Notes under the pieces: generated by a model | The model's database searches: none | Seen by the model: the letters and a program-made list of their open reading frames with translations, nothing else | What the model was told of the DNA's origin: nothing | Made by a program: the position numbers and the translations under genes | Assembly (NCBI RefSeq): GCF_040448685.1 | Contig: NZ_CP159290.1 | Coordinates: 2,666,001 to 2,730,000 of the forward strand | Direction: 5' to 3' | DNA: 64,000 nucleotides | Origin: Cellulosimicrobium sp. ES-005 | GTDB lineage: Bacteria > Actinomycetota > Actinomycetes > Actinomycetales > Cellulomonadaceae | Part shown: in pieces, positions 50,679 through 59,794 of the stretch | Layout: each line of letters starts with the position of its first letter | How positions within the stretch are numbered: the stretch's first letter is position 1

Positions 50679-51929
50679 ATGGCCACACTCTCCCCCACCC
50701 GCGTCCCCGCCGGGCGGGTCCGCCTCACCCTGTGGGCCGGGCTCGCCGTCGCGCTGACGGCGATCAACCTCCGGACCGCCGTCACGGGGTTCACCCCGCT
50801 GCTGGAGACCATCGGCGCCGACCTCGGCTACGGCGTGGCCGTGGCCGGCCTGCTCGGCACCGTCCCCGCGGTGTCGTTCGGGCTCTTCGGGTTCCTCGCT
50901 CCCGTGGTGACGCGCAGGTTCGGGCTCGAGCGCACGGCCACGGTCGCCCTGGCGCTGACGGCCCTGTCGCTCGTGCTGCGCGCGATCTCCCCGTCGACCA
51001 CCTGGCTGGTGGCGTCGACCGTGCTGGCCCTCGCCGGGATCGGCGCGGCGAACGTCGTGATCGTCCCCCTGGTGAAGGCGTGGTTCCCGGACCGGATCGC
51101 CCTGTGGACGTCGCTCTACCTGATCCTCATGCAGACCGGTCAGTTCGTCGCCCCGCTCCTCGCCGTCCCCGTCGCCGAGGCGACCAGCTGGCGGTTCTCG
51201 GTCGGGATCTGGGCGGGGCCCGCGGCGCTCGCCGCCGTCGTGTGGCTCGTCCTGGCGACCCGGATGCCCGCGAACCACCACGCGCCCGGCACCTCGACCG
51301 CCGTCGGCGCGAGACCGCGGATCGGCCGGTCCTCGACCGTGTGGGGCCTCGTCGTCCTGTTCGCGGCGATCTCGCTCTCGAACTACGGGATCATCACGTG
51401 GGTCCCGGCCGTGCTCACCGACGCGGGCGGCAGCGCCGCGCTGGGCGGCACCATGGTCGCCCTCTACTCCGCCTGGGGCATGGCCGCCGCGCTGGTCGTC
51501 CCGCACCTCGCCACGCGCCTGGCGAACCCGTTCGTCGTGGTCGTCGTGTGCGCCGTCGTGCTCGTGACCGGGTACGTCGGCCTGCTCCTCTCCCCGCTCG
51601 ACGGGACGGCGCTCTGGATGTGCGCGCTGGGGATCGGGGTGAGCACGTTCCCGCTGTGCATGACCCTCATCAACCGGCGGACCCGGACTCCGCAGACCGC
51701 GTCGGCCGTGTCGGGCTTCGTCCAGGGCCTCGGGTACGCGCTGGCGTGCTTCGGCCCGATCGGCCTGGGCCTGCTGCGCGAGGCGACCGGGTCGTGGTCG
51801 GTCCCGCTCCTCGTGCTCGCCGCCACCGCCGTCCCCGGCGTGGTCGGGGGCTGGTTCGCCTGCCGCCCCCGCTTCGTGGAGGACACCGTGCCGTCGGTGC
51901 CCGTCGCCGACCGGCCGTCCCCGCGCTGA
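50679..51929 (+). CDS. MFS transporter of the CynX/NimT type
   Basis: 416 residues with 12 spans. AINLRTAVTGFTPLLETIGA is the N-terminal signature of the cyanate/2-nitroimidazole (CynX/NimT) group, and LGTVPAVSFGLFGFLAPVV follows as expected. GGAG lies seven bases before the ATG at 50679; an ATG at 50640 is another possible start. Divergent from the GntR regulator, it probably carries the regulator's ligand. Confidence 0.87.
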   Translation: MATLSPTRVPAGRVRLTLWAGLAVALTAINLRTAVTGFTPLLETIGADLGYGVAVAGLLGTVPAVSFGLFGFLAPVVTRRFGLERTATVALALTALSLVLRAISPSTTWLVASTVLALAGIGAANVVIVPLVKAWFPDRIALWTSLYLILMQTGQFVAPLLAVPVAEATSWRFSVGIWAGPAALAAVVWLVLATRMPANHHAPGTSTAVGARPRIGRSSTVWGLVVLFAAISLSNYGIITWVPAVLTDAGGSAALGGTMVALYSAWGMAAALVVPHLATRLANPFVVVVVCAVVLVTGYVGLLLSPLDGTALWMCALGIGVSTFPLCMTLINRRTRTPQTASAVSGFVQGLGYALACFGPIGLGLLREATGSWSVPLLVLAATAVPGVVGGWFACRPRFVEDTVPSVPVADRPSPR

Positions 51930-51982
51930 GCCCCGCTGTGCGGGCACCCGCGGCGTACCCGGCGTCCGCCGGAGAGCGCCCG

Positions 51983-52393
51983 TCAGGCCGTGGCGACGGC
52001 CGCTCGTGGGACGACGGCCGGGACGTCGCTCGGGGTCCAGATCCGGTTGCGCAGGTCGAGGCCGCGGATCACCTGGACGCGGTAGGGGTCGAGGCGCAGG
52101 ACGTGGAGCCGCGGGTCCGTCGGTGACGCCCAGAAGGCGCCGAGGTCGTAGCCGGCGCCCTGCGGGCTGGTCCGCGCGTAGAGGTCCCACACGCGGCGGC
52201 GGTCCTGCTCGTCGTCGACCCACCTGGCGACGACGTCCGCGGCCGCGAAGTCGCTCCCGCGGGGCGCCCAGTAGGAGAAGCTCGCGTGCGGGTTGTTCGC
52301 GAGGTGGGCGGCCTTCACCGGCGTGCGGTACGTCGCGAGCCAGCCCAGCGGGGCGCCGTCGACCACGACCTTCCCCGCCCTCGAGAACGACAT
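51983..52393 (-). CDS. Pyridoxamine-5'-phosphate-oxidase-like flavin protein, probably 5' truncated
   Basis: 136 residues from the ATG at 52393. GWLATYRTPVKAAHLANNPH, ASFSYWAPRGSDFAAADV and ARWVDDEQDRRRVWDLY are the middle and end of an FMN-binding split barrel. The first strand pair, where substrate and FMN phosphate contacts normally lie, is missing. No Shine-Dalgarno is seen at either ATG (52393 or 52426), and a long palindrome covers the presumed start. The gene may have lost its 5' end, so it could be a pseudogene. It converges with the MFS gene. Confidence 0.55.
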   Translation of the reverse strand: MSFSRAGKVVVDGAPLGWLATYRTPVKAAHLANNPHASFSYWAPRGSDFAAADVVARWVDDEQDRRRVWDLYARTSPQGAGYDLGAFWASPTDPRLHVLRLDPYRVQVIRGLDLRNRIWTPSDVPAVVPRAAVATA

Positions 52394-52427
52394 GGGAGTC
52401 GCTATCCGGCGGATAACGACCCCCATG
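52391..52427. repeat. 37-bp near-perfect palindrome
   Basis: The two 18-base halves (CATGGGAGTCGCTATCCG and its complement) differ at two positions around a central G. It lies between the flavin-protein gene and the end of the glucanase gene. It could be an operator, a terminator or an insertion scar. Confidence 0.75.
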
Positions 52428-52464
52428 TCGTGTTCGGCACCGCGAGGGTGGGCGAGGTGGCCCC

Positions 52465-55400
52465 CTATTGGCCCGTGAAGGTGAATTGCGAGCCGGGCTC
52501 CTTCGCCACGTCGCCGTCGCGCGAGCTCGTGACGGTGACGTTCGAGAGGATCGCGTTGCCACGGGCGCCGCCCATCGCGAGGATGCCGGAGCCGTTGTTG
52601 GACTTCTCGATCCGCACGTTCGTGATCTTCACGTCCGGCATGTTCCCGCCGCCGTTCTTGAACTGGATGCCGTCGTACGTGGAGTCGACGATGTCCGTGT
52701 CGCGGATGGTCACGCCGACGATGTCGTGCGTCTGCGGGAAGATCGTGATCGCGCCGAACTCCTGGTCCTCGTTCCAGAACGCCCCGCCGGTGCGGTAGAG
52801 CCCGTTGTTGGCGATGAGCGTCGTCCCCGAGAACGGCAGGGGGTCGTGGTCGGTCGCCAGCATGATGCCGGGGTAGTTCATGGTGTCGTAGACGAGGTTG
52901 TTCTCGATCGAGTTGTCGTAGCCGCCGTAGATGGCGATGCCGTTGGCGCGCCACGGGAGCTGGACGGTGTTGTTGCGGAACGTGTTGGAGTGGCCGATGT
53001 CCACGGCCCGGTCCTTGACGTACGGGTTGGCCCAGACGGCGAGCGCGTCGTCGCCGGTGTTGCGAAACGTCGAGTTCACCACCGTCGAGTTGCGCGTCCC
53101 GTTGCTGAAGTTGATGCCGTCCGCGTAGGTGTTGCGGATCCGCATGCCGGAGAAGACGATCCCGTCGCCCGGGTTCCACAGCTCCGGGATGTTGGAGTAG
53201 TCGCGCCCGACCCACACCCCGACGTTCGCGTGCTCGATCCACACGTTGGTGATCTTCGTGTTCTTGCCGAACCGGCCGTTGAGGCCGACGCCGCCCTCCT
53301 CCTGGGCGTTGTTGCCGCGGATCGTGCCGGAGCCGAAGATCGCGAGATCGGAGATCTGGGTGTTGTCGTCGATGTCGAACCCGAAGTTGCCCTCGTGCGG
53401 GTGGTTGATGACGCCCGGGGCGAGGTGCGGCGGGATGAGGCTGTAGAGCTGCGAGTGCCACATGCCCGCACCACGGATCGTCACGTCGCGGATGCCCACC
53501 TGGTTGTGCATGCCGCGGTTGAGCGGGTCGTCGGTGAGGATCTTCTTCTCCTGGCGCCACTGCCCCGCCGGGATCCACACGCAGTCGATCTCTCCGTTCT
53601 GGTTCGCGGTGACGGCGGCCTGGATGGCGGCGGTGTCCTCGAGCCCGTCGTTCGGCACCGCGCCGTACTCGGTGATCGACGTGCACTGCGCGGGCTTGGC
53701 CAGCGGAGGGGCGACCTGCTCCAGCTCGACCAGGTCGATGACGTAGAACGCCGCGTCGTCGCCCGCGTCGCGCTGGAGCCTGAAGACCGTCCCGGCCGGG
53801 AACGACCGCCCGAGCAGCGCGTGCGACTCGTCGAAGAGGCGACGCGCGTCTCCGCCCGGCGTGTTGACCAGGCCCTCGGGCTGGTCCGTCGTCCCGTAGA
53901 GCCACGAGTGCTTCGACGAGAGCGTGAGCTTCTGCACGAACTGGCCGTCCGCGTAGAGGCTGATCGTCTTCTCCTGGCCCCCGCCGCCGGGGGCGTCGGG
54001 GATCGAGTTGCGCACGACGATCGAGTTCGTCGGGTTGGTGGACGTGAACTGGACGTACTGGCCCGTGCTGGTCAGGCGCACGGACTCGCGGCCCGACGAC
54101 TCGGTCGCGAAGTTCGTGTGCCCGAACGTGCGCAGCGCGTCGGTCTGGAGCAGCGTGCCCGTGTACTGGCCGTCCTCGGCCTCGTACGTCGTGTACGGGA
54201 CGGCGGCGCCGCGCCCGACGGTCACGGCGAGCGTGCCGGTGTTGTTGTCCTCGTTCGTCTCGGCGACCACGCCCGTGGCGTCGGCCGTCGCGGTCACGGT
54301 GACTCCGCCGCTCGTCGCGGTCCACGAGCCGCTCGGCGTGACGGTGACGGTCGCGCCCGCGGGGACGGCCGGCGTCGTGCCGTCGAGCGTCGTGGAGCCG
54401 GCGACGACGCGCGTCACCGACCCTGCCGCGACGGGCTGGTTGCCGCGGTTGCGTACCTGGACCGAGAACGTCACGGCCGAGCCGACGGCCGGGTTGGCCG
54501 GGTTCGACGACACGGAGACGACCTCGAGGTCCGGCCCGGGCGCCTCGCCCACGACGAGCTTGGCCGTCGCCGTGAACGCGTTGTCCGTCTCGTCCTGCTC
54601 GACGACGGTGTTCGCCGGGTCGACGACGGCACCGACCGTGTACTCGCCCGCGGGGCGGGTGCCCGCCGCGACCTGGACCTGCGCGCTCGCGCCGGGCTGG
54701 AGCGCGGCGACGGCGGCCGAGCCCGCGGTCGACCCGCCGAGCTTCCCGTCCAGCGTCGTGGCCGACGACGCGCGGTCGCCCGTGTTCGTCACCGTCGCCG
54801 TGAGCGTCACGGGGGTCGTCGCCGTGGGCGACGCCGGCGACGCCGTCACCGCGGTGACGGTGAGGTTGGGGTTCGGCGCCGGGGCGCCGTAGACCTCGAG
54901 CTCGGCGACCTGGCCGTTGCCCGCGCCCGTGTTGCCGGTGAAGCGCAGGCGCACGTCGGTCGCGGTGCCCGTCACGGGCACGTCGACGAGGTTGCCGCTG
55001 CCCGGCGCGAACGCGTACCCGGCCGAGGCCTTGAGCTCCTGCCAGGCACCCGTGCCGGTGCGGCCCCACACGGAGAACGTCTGCGTGCGCGGGCCCCACG
55101 CGGCGTCGGGGTTGAGCCGGACGCGGACGCTGCTGAGCTGCGTGGGCGCGGCGAGCGCGACGTCGAGCGTCGACGGGTACTGCCCGCCCGCGCCCTCCCA
55201 GTAGGTGGTCGCGCTGCCGTCGACCGCGTTCGCGGCGACGAACTGCCACTCGGTCGACGAGGCCGTCGCGGGGCGGCTCTTCGCGTAGTTGGTGCCGGTC
55301 GGGTCCGTGGGACCGGTCGGGTCGGTGGGGTCCGTCGGGTCGGTGCCGCCCGTGGGCGTGCCCCAGACCTGGAGCTCGGACACCTGACCGTTGCCCGCAC

Positions 55401-55866
55401 CGGTGTTGGCGGTGAAGGCGAGGCGCACCTCGTCGACCTCGGCGTCGAGCGGGATCTCGACCGTGTTGCCGCTCGCGGGGTCGAACCGGTACGCCGCCGA
55501 CGCCTTGAGCGTCCGGAACGCCGTCTCGCCGTCGGAGCGGCCGAGCACGCTGAACGTCTGCGTGCGCGACGACCACACGGAGGGCGGGGGCAGCGTGACG
55601 ACGACGCGGTCGACGTCGGCCTCCGCCCCGAGGTCGACGGTGAGGTGCGACGGGTACTGGCCGCCCGCGCCCTCCCAGTAGGAGCCGGTGTTCCCGTCGT
55701 TCGCGTTGCCCGCGACGTAGGTCTGCGTCACCGACGACGCGGCGATCGGCTTGCCGAGCGCCAGGTTGGTGGCGTCCGCGGCGTGCGCCACGGCGACGAC
55801 GCCGAGCGGCGCGACGAGCGCCAGCGCGGCACCCGCCACGACCGTGTGCTTCCAGGGGGTTCTCAT
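52465..55866 (-). CDS. Secreted GH87 alpha-1,3-glucanase (mutanase type) with discoidin and CARDB modules
   Basis: 1133 residues. Signal peptide (MRTPWKHTVVAGAALAL... AHA). Approximate order: F5/8-type C discoidin domain at 30-175, a TDPTDPT linker, a second discoidin at 198-330, two CARDB domains at 335-545 (VTNTGDRASSATTLDGKL, VRNRGNQPVAAGSV), a CBM6-like module at 550-690, then the right-handed beta-helix at 700-1133. Three aspartates, D916 (ADGINFSNG) and D939/D940 (NTGDDALAVW), have the 23-residue spacing I recall for the catalytic D1067/D1090/D1091 of GH87 Agl-FH1. It would cut alpha-1,3-glucan of fungal walls or mutan. GAGG precedes the ATG at 55866. Confidence 0.85.
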   Translation of the reverse strand: MRTPWKHTVVAGAALALVAPLGVVAVAHAADATNLALGKPIAASSVTQTYVAGNANDGNTGSYWEGAGGQYPSHLTVDLGAEADVDRVVVTLPPPSVWSSRTQTFSVLGRSDGETAFRTLKASAAYRFDPASGNTVEIPLDAEVDEVRLAFTANTGAGNGQVSELQVWGTPTGGTDPTDPTDPTGPTDPTGTNYAKSRPATASSTEWQFVAANAVDGSATTYWEGAGGQYPSTLDVALAAPTQLSSVRVRLNPDAAWGPRTQTFSVWGRTGTGAWQELKASAGYAFAPGSGNLVDVPVTGTATDVRLRFTGNTGAGNGQVAELEVYGAPAPNPNLTVTAVTASPASPTATTPVTLTATVTNTGDRASSATTLDGKLGGSTAGSAAVAALQPGASAQVQVAAGTRPAGEYTVGAVVDPANTVVEQDETDNAFTATAKLVVGEAPGPDLEVVSVSSNPANPAVGSAVTFSVQVRNRGNQPVAAGSVTRVVAGSTTLDGTTPAVPAGATVTVTPSGSWTATSGGVTVTATADATGVVAETNEDNNTGTLAVTVGRGAAVPYTTYEAEDGQYTGTLLQTDALRTFGHTNFATESSGRESVRLTSTGQYVQFTSTNPTNSIVVRNSIPDAPGGGGQEKTISLYADGQFVQKLTLSSKHSWLYGTTDQPEGLVNTPGGDARRLFDESHALLGRSFPAGTVFRLQRDAGDDAAFYVIDLVELEQVAPPLAKPAQCTSITEYGAVPNDGLEDTAAIQAAVTANQNGEIDCVWIPAGQWRQEKKILTDDPLNRGMHNQVGIRDVTIRGAGMWHSQLYSLIPPHLAPGVINHPHEGNFGFDIDDNTQISDLAIFGSGTIRGNNAQEEGGVGLNGRFGKNTKITNVWIEHANVGVWVGRDYSNIPELWNPGDGIVFSGMRIRNTYADGINFSNGTRNSTVVNSTFRNTGDDALAVWANPYVKDRAVDIGHSNTFRNNTVQLPWRANGIAIYGGYDNSIENNLVYDTMNYPGIMLATDHDPLPFSGTTLIANNGLYRTGGAFWNEDQEFGAITIFPQTHDIVGVTIRDTDIVDSTYDGIQFKNGGGNMPDVKITNVRIEKSNNGSGILAMGGARGNAILSNVTVTSSRDGDVAKEPGSQFTFTGQ

Positions 55867-56246
55867 GAACGTCCTCGTTCTCCCGCCGGGGCGGGCTCGT
55901 CCACCCGCGGGCGACGGTGCCCGACGGCGGACGCGATCGTGCTGGTGCGGCGCCACCGTCACGGGTGGGTCGGGTCAGGGCTGGTTCGGGGTCGGGACCG
56001 GGCCCGAGGTCGGATCCGGTCGGCCGGGTGCCACGAAACGACCCGTCAGGGATGGTCACCGGTCGGACCCGTGGCGGAATTCGAGAGTTGCAGCGTGTGC
56101 ACTGCTTTGTGCTGGACTTCTGTCAACTTCTTGCGTTGTGCAGTACGGACGTTACGAGACGGACATCCAGGGCGTCAAGGGTCGGCGTGGCGTGGGTACC
56201 CCGAGCGACGATGGGCCGGGATCCCCGGAGACGAAGGAGTCGTGCG
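55867..56246. other. Divergent gap upstream of the glucanase and YCII genes
   Basis: No supported ORF. On the minus strand TTGACAGAAG (near 56120) is a good -35 for the glucanase. The A/T-richer stretch 56085-56160 probably holds the promoter and operator of this inducible enzyme. The left 200 bases hold nothing I recognise. Confidence 0.5.
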
Positions 56247-56588
56247 ATGGCGAAGTACCTGATCTCGTTCCCCAGCGGCGAGATGGAGCTCGGTCCAGGC
56301 GGCCTCGAGGCCGCCGCGGACGCGGCGCACACGGTGGTGCGCGAGGCCAAGGAGGCCGGAGTCTGGGTGTTCGGCGGCGGGATCGACGAGAGCGTCCCGC
56401 CGGTCCTGGTCTCCGGGGACGGCACCGTCACCGAGGGCACGTACCCGCAGACCGCCCGGATCGAGGGCGGCTACACCGTGCTGGACGTACCCACGCGTGA
56501 CGACGCGCTCCGGTGGGCGGCGAAGATCGCCGTCGCCTGCCGCTGCCGCCAGGAGGTGCGCGTGTTCCAGGACGACCCCGAGAGCTGA
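56247..56588 (+). CDS. YCII-related protein
   Basis: 113 residues of the ferredoxin-like YCII/DGPF group: MAKYLISFPSGEMELG, VFGGGIDESVPPVLVSGDG, EGTYPQTARIEGGYTVLDVP, TRDDALRWAAKIAVACRCRQ and VRVF. The conserved pattern of an early strand, a G-G-I/L stretch and W-A is present. A catalytic role is not assigned. AAGGAG lies nine bases before the ATG. Confidence 0.83.
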   Translation: MAKYLISFPSGEMELGPGGLEAAADAAHTVVREAKEAGVWVFGGGIDESVPPVLVSGDGTVTEGTYPQTARIEGGYTVLDVPTRDDALRWAAKIAVACRCRQEVRVFQDDPES

Positions 56589-56637
56589 CGGCTCCCCGGC
56601 GCGGCCGTGCGCACCGGCGCCGGCGATCCTCGTGCTG

Positions 56638-57528
56638 CTACCCGGTGGTGCGCGTGAGTCCGGCGGTCGCCACGGCCGCGTGCAGCGCCGCGCGTGCGGC
56701 GGCGACCTCCGGGTGCGCCCGGGTCCCGCGACGGTAGGCGAGCGAGGTCCGACGCCGGATGGCGAGCGGCGTGAGGACCACGCCCGTGGGAGGGTTCCCG
56801 GCCGCGAGGTCCGGGACGAGCGCGACGCCCTGCCCGGCGGCGACGAGCGCGAGGACCGCACCGAAGTCGTCCGCGTGGTGACGGATGCCGGGGGCGTAGC
56901 CCGCGGCCTCGCAGGCCCTGACGGTCAGCGTGTGGCACAGGGTCCCGGGCGTCCCGGCGATCCAGGGCGCGTCGCGACGGTCGGCGAGCGACCCGGCGTC
57001 CAGGGCGGCCAGGTGGACCGTCTCCTCCAGCAGCGGCTCCGTCTCGACGCCGGGCCCGACCGTGAGCGGGACGTGGTCGTACTCCTGGACCAGCGCGACG
57101 TCGACCGCGTCCCCGCGCAGCGCGGCGGGGACCGTCGCGGGGTCGAGCTCGGAGACCAGGAGCCGCAACCCCGGGTGGTCGGAGCTCAGGCGCACGACCG
57201 CGGGCGTGAGCAGGGTCGGCACGGCGGTCGGGAAGACGCCGATGCGCAGCGTCCCGCGGAGCGTCGTGGCGGCCGAGGCGAGGTCCGCGTCGGCCTCGCG
57301 GAGGATCTCCAGGATCTTCTCGGTGTGCTCGACGAGCCGCTCGGCGGCCGCGGTGAGCCGGACCCGGCGGCCCGACCGCTCCAGCAGGGCCACCCCGGCG
57401 TCGCGCTCGAGCGCGGAGAGCTGCTGCGACACGGCCGACGGCGTGTAGGTGAGCGCCTCGGCCACCGCCGCGATGGTTCCCCGGTGCGAGAGCTCCCGGA
57501 GCAGCCGGAGCCTGCGGACGTCGAGCAT
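56638..57528 (-). CDS. LysR-family transcriptional regulator
   Basis: 296 residues. The N-terminal HTH reads LRLLRELSHRGTIAAVAEAL, TYTPSAVSQQLSALERDAGV; then a linker helix and a two-lobed effector domain (GTLRIGVFPTAVPTLL, VALVQEYDHVPL, GVALVPDL). It is divergent from the DapA-like gene at 57601 and probably controls it. TAAGTT lies six bases before the ATG, so the mRNA may be leaderless, and the same bases form half of a TAAG-N5-CTTA palindrome. Confidence 0.9.
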   Translation of the reverse strand: MLDVRRLRLLRELSHRGTIAAVAEALTYTPSAVSQQLSALERDAGVALLERSGRRVRLTAAAERLVEHTEKILEILREADADLASAATTLRGTLRIGVFPTAVPTLLTPAVVRLSSDHPGLRLLVSELDPATVPAALRGDAVDVALVQEYDHVPLTVGPGVETEPLLEETVHLAALDAGSLADRRDAPWIAGTPGTLCHTLTVRACEAAGYAPGIRHHADDFGAVLALVAAGQGVALVPDLAAGNPPTGVVLTPLAIRRRTSLAYRRGTRAHPEVAAARAALHAAVATAGLTRTTG

Positions 57529-57540
57529 AAGGAGAACTTA
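57528..57540. promoter_or_regulatory. TAAG-N5-CTTA palindrome, candidate LysR site
   Basis: TAAGGAGAACTTA covers the lysR start codon edge and its -10. It is suited to autoregulation and lies about 60 bases before the DapA-like start. Confidence 0.45.
57535..57540 (-). promoter_or_regulatory. -10 element TAAGTT of the lysR-type gene
   Basis: On the minus strand: TAAGTT, six bases, ATG at 57528. Confidence 0.45.
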
Positions 57541-57600
57541 CGGCATGCCGCACGAACAGGAACTAGACCCGACCGTGGCGGCGGGCCCAGAGTGGCCGTC

Positions 57601-58581
57601 ATGGAGCTCTCCGGTCTCTACGTCCCCCTGGTCACCCCGTTCACCGACGACGACCGCCTCGACCTCGACGCGCTCGCGACGCTCGCCGCCACGGTCCTCG
57701 ACGAGGGCGCGGCGGGCGTCGTCGCCCTGGGCACGACCGGAGAGCCGGCGACGCTGACTCGCGCCGAGGCGCGTCAGGTCGTCGACGTCTGCGCCGAGGT
57801 CTGCGCGGGACGCGACCGGCACCTCGTCGTCGGCACGGGGACGAGCAGCACCGCCGCGTCCGTCGACCTCATCACGGCCCTCGACCCCCGGGCGACGGCC
57901 GCGCTCGTCGCGGTCCCGTCGTACACGCGCCCCTCCCAGGAGGGCGTCGTCGAGCACGTCCGGCGCCTCGCGGCGGCGGCCCCCGTCCCGCTGGTCGTCT
58001 ACAACGTCCCGTACCGGACGGGCCTGACCCTCACGGCGGACACGCTCCACCGGCTCGCCGACCTGCCCGGCGTGGCCGGGTTCAAGCACACGGTGGGCTC
58101 GATCGACGACACGACGGTCGCGTTCCTGAGCGCCCTGCGGCCCGACGTGTCCGTGCTCGCCGGCGACGACCTGTACGCGGGGCCGCTGATCTCCCTCGGC
58201 GCCCGCGGCGCGATCACCGCGAGCGCCAACGTGGCCCCGCGCGCCTATGCCGAGCTGATCGAGGCCTGGCGGCACGGCCCGGCGCACCGGGCCCGCACGG
58301 TGCACGACGCGCTCGTCCCGCTCACGCGCGCCCTCTTCGCCGAGCCCAATCCCGCGGTGATCAAGGCCGTCCTCGCCGCCGACGGCCGGATCGCCAGCCC
58401 TCGCGTGCGGCTCCCGCTGCTCCCGGCGTCCCTGGACGCGCTCTCGGCGGCCCTCGCGTCCCGCGACGCACTGCTGGGCTCCCTCCGGGCAGCCGGACCG
58501 GCGGCGGCCTCGGCCCACCGGCGCACCACCGACGCACCACCGCGCGGCACACGCGAGGACGCGCGGCCGGTCGGGAGGTGA
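57601..58581 (+). CDS. Dihydrodipicolinate synthase/N-acetylneuraminate lyase-family aldolase
   Basis: 326 residues. The TIM barrel carries the family residues: LGTTGEPATLTRAEARQ, PSYTRPSQEGVVEHVR, VVYNVPYRTG (Tyr) and GVAGFKHTVG with the Schiff-base Lys. It is a pyruvate-dependent aldolase or lyase. The divergent LysR regulator argues for a catabolic role rather than lysine synthesis. The C-terminal ~25 residues are extra and basic/Ala-rich. The ATG at 57601 lacks a clear Shine-Dalgarno. Confidence 0.87.
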   Translation: MELSGLYVPLVTPFTDDDRLDLDALATLAATVLDEGAAGVVALGTTGEPATLTRAEARQVVDVCAEVCAGRDRHLVVGTGTSSTAASVDLITALDPRATAALVAVPSYTRPSQEGVVEHVRRLAAAAPVPLVVYNVPYRTGLTLTADTLHRLADLPGVAGFKHTVGSIDDTTVAFLSALRPDVSVLAGDDLYAGPLISLGARGAITASANVAPRAYAELIEAWRHGPAHRARTVHDALVPLTRALFAEPNPAVIKAVLAADGRIASPRVRLPLLPASLDALSAALASRDALLGSLRAAGPAAASAHRRTTDAPPRGTREDARPVGR

Positions 58582-58610
58582 CCTTCCTCGATCATGACGA
58601 TCGATTCCAG

Positions 58611-58616
58611 TATCGT
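58611..58616 (+). promoter_or_regulatory. -10 element TATCGT of a leaderless transcript
   Basis: TATCGT, six bases, then the ATG at 58623. This decides the start against the in-frame ATG at 58578. Confidence 0.5.
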
Positions 58617-58622
58617 TGCGAC

Positions 58623-59093
58623 ATGCATGCGATCGGATTACTCGCGAGCCTGCGCCGAGACCTCGGCTCGCGACGTCGAGCGGTGCTTCCGGTGGCGCTC
58701 GTACTGATCACCGCTGCTGCCACCGTGTCCTGCGGGACCGGGACCTCCGCCTGCGACCCGTCCCGGGTGCTGGCCACGGAGGCCGGGCCGGAGGACTCGG
58801 TGGACCTGAGCTCCCCGGACGTCGACCCGGGATCGATCGGCGAGACCCGGCTTCTCCACGAGCAGGACGGGTACGCGTTCTTCCTCGCCGAGTCGCTCGA
58901 GGCGGACACTGCCTTCTGCCTGTGGATCGAGCGCGACGGCGCGTTCATCGGCAGCGGGTGCGGGGGTCCGACGATCCGCACGAGCCTGCCCCCGGAGCAG
59001 GTCAGCGCTGCCTACGACGCGGGCGGTGACGTCGCCGAGCGGGCAGCGAGCGACTGGGACTGGACCAACGGGTGCCTGGCGGTCTCGACGTAG
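58623..59093 (+). CDS. Hypothetical membrane-anchored or exported protein
   Basis: 156 residues. A basic N-terminus (SLRRDLGSRRR) and hydrophobic stretch (AVLPVALVLITAAATVSC) resemble a signal peptide; the following Cys is not in a standard lipobox. The outer domain has four more Cys (TSACDP, AFCLWIE, GSGCGG, TNGCLAV), suggesting disulfides. No family is recognised. The next gene converges. Confidence 0.65.
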   Translation: MHAIGLLASLRRDLGSRRRAVLPVALVLITAAATVSCGTGTSACDPSRVLATEAGPEDSVDLSSPDVDPGSIGETRLLHEQDGYAFFLAESLEADTAFCLWIERDGAFIGSGCGGPTIRTSLPPEQVSAAYDAGGDVAERAASDWDWTNGCLAVST

Positions 59094-59129
59094 CGACCGC
59101 TCCCCCGACGCCGGCACGCGAGGTGGGCG

Positions 59130-59615
59130 TCAGAGCGCCCAGCCGATGCGGCCTTGCATCGGACCACCGCACGCCTCCGACCCTCCGGTGCGGACCATCT
59201 CGACGGACTTCTTCGTCTCGGCGACGACGACTCCGGCGGCGTCGAGCGCACGGAGCCCGATCGGGTTCCTCGGGGAGGAGAACGTGAAGGTCCAGGTGTC
59301 CCCCTCCCGTCCCGGCGAGAGTGCGGGTTCTGCGGTCCCAGGATCCGTCGGCAGCGGCGGGTACCACGGTTCGCCGTCGCCGTTGCTCAGCTGCACGTGC
59401 GCCACGTCGGCGGTCTCTCCCGTCAGCACGACCTCGAGGAGGCTGGGATAGGCGATCGCCGGGCAGTCTCGACCACCGCCGGAGAGCCGTGACACCAGCG
59501 CCACGACGACGACGAGCGCCCCGACGACGACGGCGGCCGTCCCGACCCAGACCGGCGGGCGCGGGCCCCGTGGTCGTGCCGGCCACGGCCTGTCGTCGAC
59601 GTCTCGCTCTTCCAT
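59130..59615 (-). CDS. Hypothetical single-span membrane protein
   Basis: 161 residues. A Pro/Arg-rich cytoplasmic N-terminus is followed by one span (VWVGTAAVVVGALVVVVALV) and an outer beta-rich domain with two Cys (GGRDCPAIAY near the membrane, SEACGGPMQG near the end). GGGGAGG precedes the ATG at 59615. No family is assigned. It faces the similarly built gene at 58623. Confidence 0.68.
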   Translation of the reverse strand: MEERDVDDRPWPARPRGPRPPVWVGTAAVVVGALVVVVALVSRLSGGGRDCPAIAYPSLLEVVLTGETADVAHVQLSNGDGEPWYPPLPTDPGTAEPALSPGREGDTWTFTFSSPRNPIGLRALDAAGVVVAETKKSVEMVRTGGSEACGGPMQGRIGWAL

Positions 59616-59794
59616 GCGTCCTCCCCGTCGTCGACCTGCCACGCATCATGCCCGAGGCCGTGCCGAGACTCCACGGGCCGCCGGGGTGGGCCACCCCCAG
59701 GGCGCTCGGAGAACCAGATGGCCTCGGACGGTGACGGTGCATTCGGTGGCGATTTTCCGTTGCCCCCGGGTGCGCACGCGTCGAGAGTGTCGGC

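Noticed and set aside
56085-56160. Third copy of the AACTT[C/T]CGACTT motif before the glucanase gene
   Set aside because: CAACTTCTTGC resembles only part of it and lacks the CGA core.
52468-56262. 1264-codon frame antisense to the glucanase gene
   Set aside because: Same composition effect. The opposite strand has a signal peptide, discoidin, CARDB and GH87 motifs and a ribosome site.
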